This document shows, piece after piece, positions 60,555-64,000 of a stretch of DNA of 64,000 nt. The notes under the pieces are model-generated. The model ran no database searches. It saw only the letters and a list, made by a program, of their open reading frames with translations, and was not told the DNA's origin. Position numbers and translations under genes: made by a program. Positions within the stretch are counted from its first letter, which is position 1. Each line of letters begins with the position of its first letter. Origin of the DNA: Urechidicola croceus (GTDB lineage: Bacteria > Bacteroidota > Bacteroidia > Flavobacteriales > Flavobacteriaceae). The DNA is taken from positions 434,001-498,000 of the forward strand of contig CAJIZG010000001.1 of NCBI GenBank assembly GCA_905181865.1, read 5' to 3'.

Positions 60555-61817
60555 TTATGAAACGCTCTTAATAATTTGACTCATTCTTTCTGTTAAACTT
60601 CTTCTATGATATTGTTCTATTTGGTGAGAATCTACATATAATTTACCCTCCTTATATAATTTATAATACTCTAAAATAGTAGCTTTCATCGAAACTTTAT
60701 CTTTAAAATCAATAATAACTCCAGAATTCGTCTGCTTAATAATTTCTGATAAATCGCCATCTACAGGGCCAATGGCAAAAATAGGTCGTTTCGCAATTAA
60801 ATACTCAAATATTTTACCTGTAATAATTCCTTTGGCACTCGGTACATCATTAATAGCCAAAATTAAAACTTGAGACGACTGTTGATACTCTTGAACCTTG
60901 TTATGCGAAACATAATCTATCTTTTTAAGATTTGATGCTAATTTATTCATATGAATATCATTCAGACATTTTTCGGAAACGCGTCCTATTAATTTTATTT
61001 GCAAATCAGTAGAAAAATTTTTTACTTCTTTCGATAATTCTCGTAAACTTTCCCAAAGTATTAAAGGGTTTCGATCGTCGTTCATCAAACCAATATGTGT
61101 CATGGTAAACTTTAAATCTAACTTTTTATTCTCGGTCAAAATATCAGAATCAAAACCATTCGTAACCACATGAATATTTGAATTCAAGGCCAAATAATTC
61201 TGTTTCATAGTTTCTCCAACGACAATGACAGCGTCAGATGTTTTCAAAACTTCTCTTTCCAAGTCTTGATGTTTTTTTTGTGATTTAGCACGCAACGGCA
61301 ACTGATGAAAATAATCAATGTCCGTCCAAGGATCTCTAAAATCCGAAATCCATTTAATTCCTGTTTGTTGCTTTAATTGATTCGCAATAAGGTGCAAACT
61401 ATGAGGAGGTCCTGTAGAAATAACAATATCTATATCGCTCGAATTCAAATATTTTGTTAAAAACTTAACGGATGGCTTTATCCAAAATTTTCGAGCGTCA
61501 GGAATAAAATAATTGGCTCGAATGTACTGCAATACTTTACCCATCAAACTAGGTTTCGAACTTAAAAAACCAGCACTCGTATTTTTATTTTTACCTCGTA
61601 TATTATTTGGTTCCCATATGGGTTCACGTAAAACTTCTACTCCTTCAGGAATATCTTTTAATAAACTTTTATCCATAATTGGATAATTAGGATTCTTAAC
61701 AGTATAAATAACAGGCTCTATACCAAAATCTCTAAAATATTTCACGAACTTCAACCAGCGTTGAACACCACTCCCACCTGCAGGTGGCCAATAATATGTG
61801 AGAATTAAAACTTTCAC
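60555..61817 (-). CDS. Family 4 glycosyltransferase
   Basis: GT-B fold glycosyltransferase of 420 residues. N-terminus KVLILTYYWPPAGGSGVQRW is characteristic of Bacteroidota surface-polysaccharide GT4 enzymes. DFRDPWTD near residue 178, and a C-terminal nucleotide-sugar domain with GKIFEYLIAKRPIFAIGPVD near 355. Donor and acceptor unknown. It overlaps the following gene's start by 4 bases, so they are in one operon. Confidence 0.88.
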   Translation of the reverse strand: MKVLILTYYWPPAGGSGVQRWLKFVKYFRDFGIEPVIYTVKNPNYPIMDKSLLKDIPEGVEVLREPIWEPNNIRGKNKNTSAGFLSSKPSLMGKVLQYIRANYFIPDARKFWIKPSVKFLTKYLNSSDIDIVISTGPPHSLHLIANQLKQQTGIKWISDFRDPWTDIDYFHQLPLRAKSQKKHQDLEREVLKTSDAVIVVGETMKQNYLALNSNIHVVTNGFDSDILTENKKLDLKFTMTHIGLMNDDRNPLILWESLRELSKEVKNFSTDLQIKLIGRVSEKCLNDIHMNKLASNLKKIDYVSHNKVQEYQQSSQVLILAINDVPSAKGIITGKIFEYLIAKRPIFAIGPVDGDLSEIIKQTNSGVIIDFKDKVSMKATILEYYKLYKEGKLYVDSHQIEQYHRRSLTERMSQIIKSVS

Positions 61818-63001
61818 GCAGTCATCGATTCATATAGTTCAACTAATTTCTCTGACGTTTTTTCCCAGCAAAACTCTTCTTCAATAAATCGCTTACCATT
61901 TTCACCAAAACGCAAGCGCATTTCTTCATCATTATAATACTCCATTACTTTATCAGTAAAATCTTCAACGTTGCGCTCCTCATGCACCAATCCGGAATTG
62001 GTTCTTTCAATCAAATTTTTCTGAGCAATAGCATTACTTACTAAAACTGGTTTTGAAAAACTCATATACTGAAATAACTTATTTGCATAAGCCACATCGT
62101 GCTGAATATTTCTATGCAAGGGTGAAATACAAATTGAACTTACCACAATATACGAAGGAAATAAACTTACATTCTGCCATCCTTCAAGATCCACAAATTT
62201 TTCAAGCTTTAATTCCTTTATCTGTGCTTTCAAAACGTTATCAGTAGTGTTTTTACCTACGATGACTAATTTAATAGTTGGAATCTTATCTTTTAATTGA
62301 AAAATTGCACGTATAGCCGTTTGTAAACCTCTTCTCAAACCTGTATCACCAAGATATAAAACCACAAAATTATTTTGATATCTCTTCACAATATCATTTG
62401 ATATCACAGCATCTTCATAAAACGATTTTTGAACGGTATTTGGAACCAGTACCATTTTATCTCTAGAAATAGTAGTCCGATCCAAAACCTCTTCGATAAA
62501 CTCTTGAGAAACAGTTATAACTTTATCCGATTTTTTAATAAACAATTCTTCTTTCTGTTTCCACTTTGCAGGAGAGATCAATTGTTTCCCAGGAAATTTT
62601 TGAAGATGGGGATACAACTTCATGATTTCAGGTATATTATCATGAAGATCTAAAACAACGGGTAACTTTAGTTTTTTGTTTGCCGTAAATACGGCCTCTG
62701 CAATTCGCATATCATGAATATGAATAGCCTCTATATCATTCTTGATCAAAAAATCATGAATTTTTGAATGCATCAAATAGGTATAAAAAGGAAAGGTATA
62801 CGCAAGTGCAGACAATTTATATTCCAATTTATTAGATAGATATCGCTTTACCTTAATTTCATTTACGACAACATCCTCATTTTTATCGTAGGACAAACAA
62901 AATAAGTAGACCTCATTTCCAGATTTAATCAATGAAATAGCCTCGTTTTCAACCCTCGGATCGGGAGGAAACGTTTTGTCTAATATCATACCTATTTTCA
63001 T
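61814..63001 (-). CDS. Family 4 glycosyltransferase
   Basis: 395 residues. KIGMILDKTFPPDPRVENEA start, LDLHDNIPE near 118, VVLYLGDTGLRRGLQTAIRA near 213 and NKLFQYMSFSKPVLVSNAIA near 320 are GT4 features. Distinct from its neighbour. Overlaps the methyltransferase gene by 4 bases. The role within surface-glycan assembly is inferred from position. Confidence 0.87.
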   Translation of the reverse strand: MKIGMILDKTFPPDPRVENEAISLIKSGNEVYLFCLSYDKNEDVVVNEIKVKRYLSNKLEYKLSALAYTFPFYTYLMHSKIHDFLIKNDIEAIHIHDMRIAEAVFTANKKLKLPVVLDLHDNIPEIMKLYPHLQKFPGKQLISPAKWKQKEELFIKKSDKVITVSQEFIEEVLDRTTISRDKMVLVPNTVQKSFYEDAVISNDIVKRYQNNFVVLYLGDTGLRRGLQTAIRAIFQLKDKIPTIKLVIVGKNTTDNVLKAQIKELKLEKFVDLEGWQNVSLFPSYIVVSSICISPLHRNIQHDVAYANKLFQYMSFSKPVLVSNAIAQKNLIERTNSGLVHEERNVEDFTDKVMEYYNDEEMRLRFGENGKRFIEEEFCWEKTSEKLVELYESMTA

Positions 63002-63516
63002 AGACTCTTTTTTTCCGCATATATAGCGTAATATCTAGGCGTAAATTTTCGTAAAATTGGACGAAACCCTATTTTGTGAATTGGGCTTGTCCATTTTTGC
63101 GTTTTTTTAATCTCCCAGTCCGATTTTTGAAATAACCAATCAAACTGCCAATCTTCGAACTCGTGATAATGACGATCCCATTCTTCCGTTTTTGATCTAT
63201 ACGCTTTTGCAAACCATAAACTTAAAGGAATAGTAGCTATAATTTTTGTTGACTCGATAGCACGCAGTACATTAAATGGCGCTAACAGGTGTTCAAATAT
63301 TTCAAAGGCAGTAACAGCGTCTACCTGATGCTTTTGAACGACTTCTGGTAGCACATCTAAATCCTCTCCTTCCGTATTAATTACGGTATAGCCATGTTGC
63401 TCCATTATTTCACTAAAAGCATTCCTAGTTCCTAAATCTAAAATAGTTGCGGGTGCTGGAAGCACCTCCTTTAAAAATGCAATAGTGTGATTATAACGCT
63501 TATTATGATGGCTCAT
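62998..63516 (-). CDS. Class I SAM-dependent methyltransferase
   Basis: 172 residues with TILDLGTRNAFSEIMEQHGY near residue 20 (SAM-binding motif I, slightly divergent) and VDAVTAFEIFEHLLAPFNVL near 65. The target is unknown; being in the polysaccharide cluster suggests a glycan or lipid carrier. Overlaps the YfhO-like gene by 14 bases. Confidence 0.85.
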   Translation of the reverse strand: MSHHNKRYNHTIAFLKEVLPAPATILDLGTRNAFSEIMEQHGYTVINTEGEDLDVLPEVVQKHQVDAVTAFEIFEHLLAPFNVLRAIESTKIIATIPLSLWFAKAYRSKTEEWDRHYHEFEDWQFDWLFQKSDWEIKKTQKWTSPIHKIGFRPILRKFTPRYYAIYAEKKSL

Positions 63517-64000
63517 TCCCCTTTATCTTTTTAGTATATAATATCCAACCAATCGGAATCAGTAGCAAAAATGCATATGAAATTAATGTAATTGTATTTC
63601 CTTTTTTAATTATTGTTGGCTCAAATCTAAAGACTATAGTATGTTTACCTGCAGGGATTTTAAGACCGCGCAACACATAATCTACTTGATAGATTTCAGT
63701 TAATTGTCCGTCGATGTAAGCATTCCATCCATCTTTGTAATAGATCTCCGAAAAAACAGCAAACTGATCTGAACTTGAAGAACTTTCGTATTTCAATTCA
63801 TTTGCCTGATAGTTTGTTAAATAAATACTGGCTAAACTATCCATTAGATAGCTGTTTTGGATTTCAGAAGTAAATGAACTACTAATCGTGACTGCTGTTT
63901 TGGTATTTAAACGGTTTAAAGCAATGATCTCTTCATTTGCTGAATTCACAAATTTTACATCCTGAATAAACCAAGCATTTCCATTGGCATTATCATTTAC
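63503..64000 (-). CDS. YfhO-family membrane protein, C-terminal part (cut by window edge)
   Basis: The open frame runs through the end of the window, so the gene is partial at its 5' end. The visible 165 residues hold NGNAWFIQDVKFVNSANEE (a YfhO signature near the window edge), a beta domain (VFSEIYYKDGWNAYIDGQLT, VLRGLKIPAGKHTIVFRFEP) and a last membrane helix (LISYAFLLLIPIGWILYTKK). YfhO proteins are multi-pass membrane proteins linked to glycosylation of lipids or teichoic-acid-like polymers. A GTG at 63949 is not the real start. Confidence 0.88.
   Translation of the reverse strand, partial: VNDNANGNAWFIQDVKFVNSANEEIIALNRLNTKTAVTISSSFTSEIQNSYLMDSLASIYLTNYQANELKYESSSSSDQFAVFSEIYYKDGWNAYIDGQLTEIYQVDYVLRGLKIPAGKHTIVFRFEPTIIKKGNTITLISYAFLLLIPIGWILYTKKIKGNEPS

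Overview
The window is low-GC chromosomal DNA from a member of the Bacteroidota, almost certainly a Flavobacteriaceae species. The evidence is gene content (two secreted proteins with the gliding/T9SS type B C-terminal domain, the bamD-rpoZ-coaBC-DUF4835-recN block, dapF-GNAT-mltG next to dnaA, monomeric isocitrate dehydrogenase, short CarB) and many promoters with the Bacteroidota -33 TTG / -7 TAnnTTTG pattern in place of -35/-10 boxes. I cannot name the genus. No tRNA, rRNA or CRISPR array was found.

Layout. 1-10 kb holds housekeeping genes: carB, rpmH, a DECR-like SDR, a DEAD-box helicase, pyrG and yidC. 10.1-10.9 kb is a decayed IS3-type insertion sequence. 10.9-20.1 kb is mainly minus-strand core genes: a GT2 glycosyltransferase, fabI, recN, a DUF4835 protein, coaBC, rpoZ, bamD, dapA and a partner, followed by two small plus-strand genes. 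20.1-23.4 kb has a dead YhhN-type gene, ligA and a geneless stretch.

The unusual region is 23.4-34.8 kb. A secreted DinB-like gene (minus) and dapF (plus) are each preceded by a tandem array of an 89-91 bp unit. The two arrays are in opposite orientation, about 7 kb apart, and the unit nearest each gene supplies that gene's start codon. Every other unit carries the same ATG followed by a short reading frame. Between the arrays lie degQ/htrA, an OmpA-family protein with calcium-binding repeats, and a 3-kb gene for an Ala-rich lipoprotein interrupted by two +1 frameshifts, both ending at a GT-TGA-T sequence. degQ and mltG share a second leader sequence, and the mltG leader also carries the core of the array unit. 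I regard this leader-repeat system as the most novel part of the window.

32.3-47.2 kb is again core: dapF-GNAT-mltG, a lysozyme-like exported protein, rsmI-like, a low-molecular-weight phosphatase, dnaA, a thioesterase, yigZ, ribD, GNAT-prmC, mscS, trmD, rplS (with a structured leader) and icd. 47.3-49.9 kb has murQ, a small membrane protein, an ATP-grasp protein and a DinB-like protein. 50.1-57.9 kb holds two large T9SS type B surface proteins in tandem. 57.9-64 kb is a minus-strand surface-polysaccharide cluster: flippase, UDP-GlcNAc 2-epimerase, two GT4 enzymes, a methyltransferase and the C-terminus of a YfhO-type membrane protein cut by the window edge.
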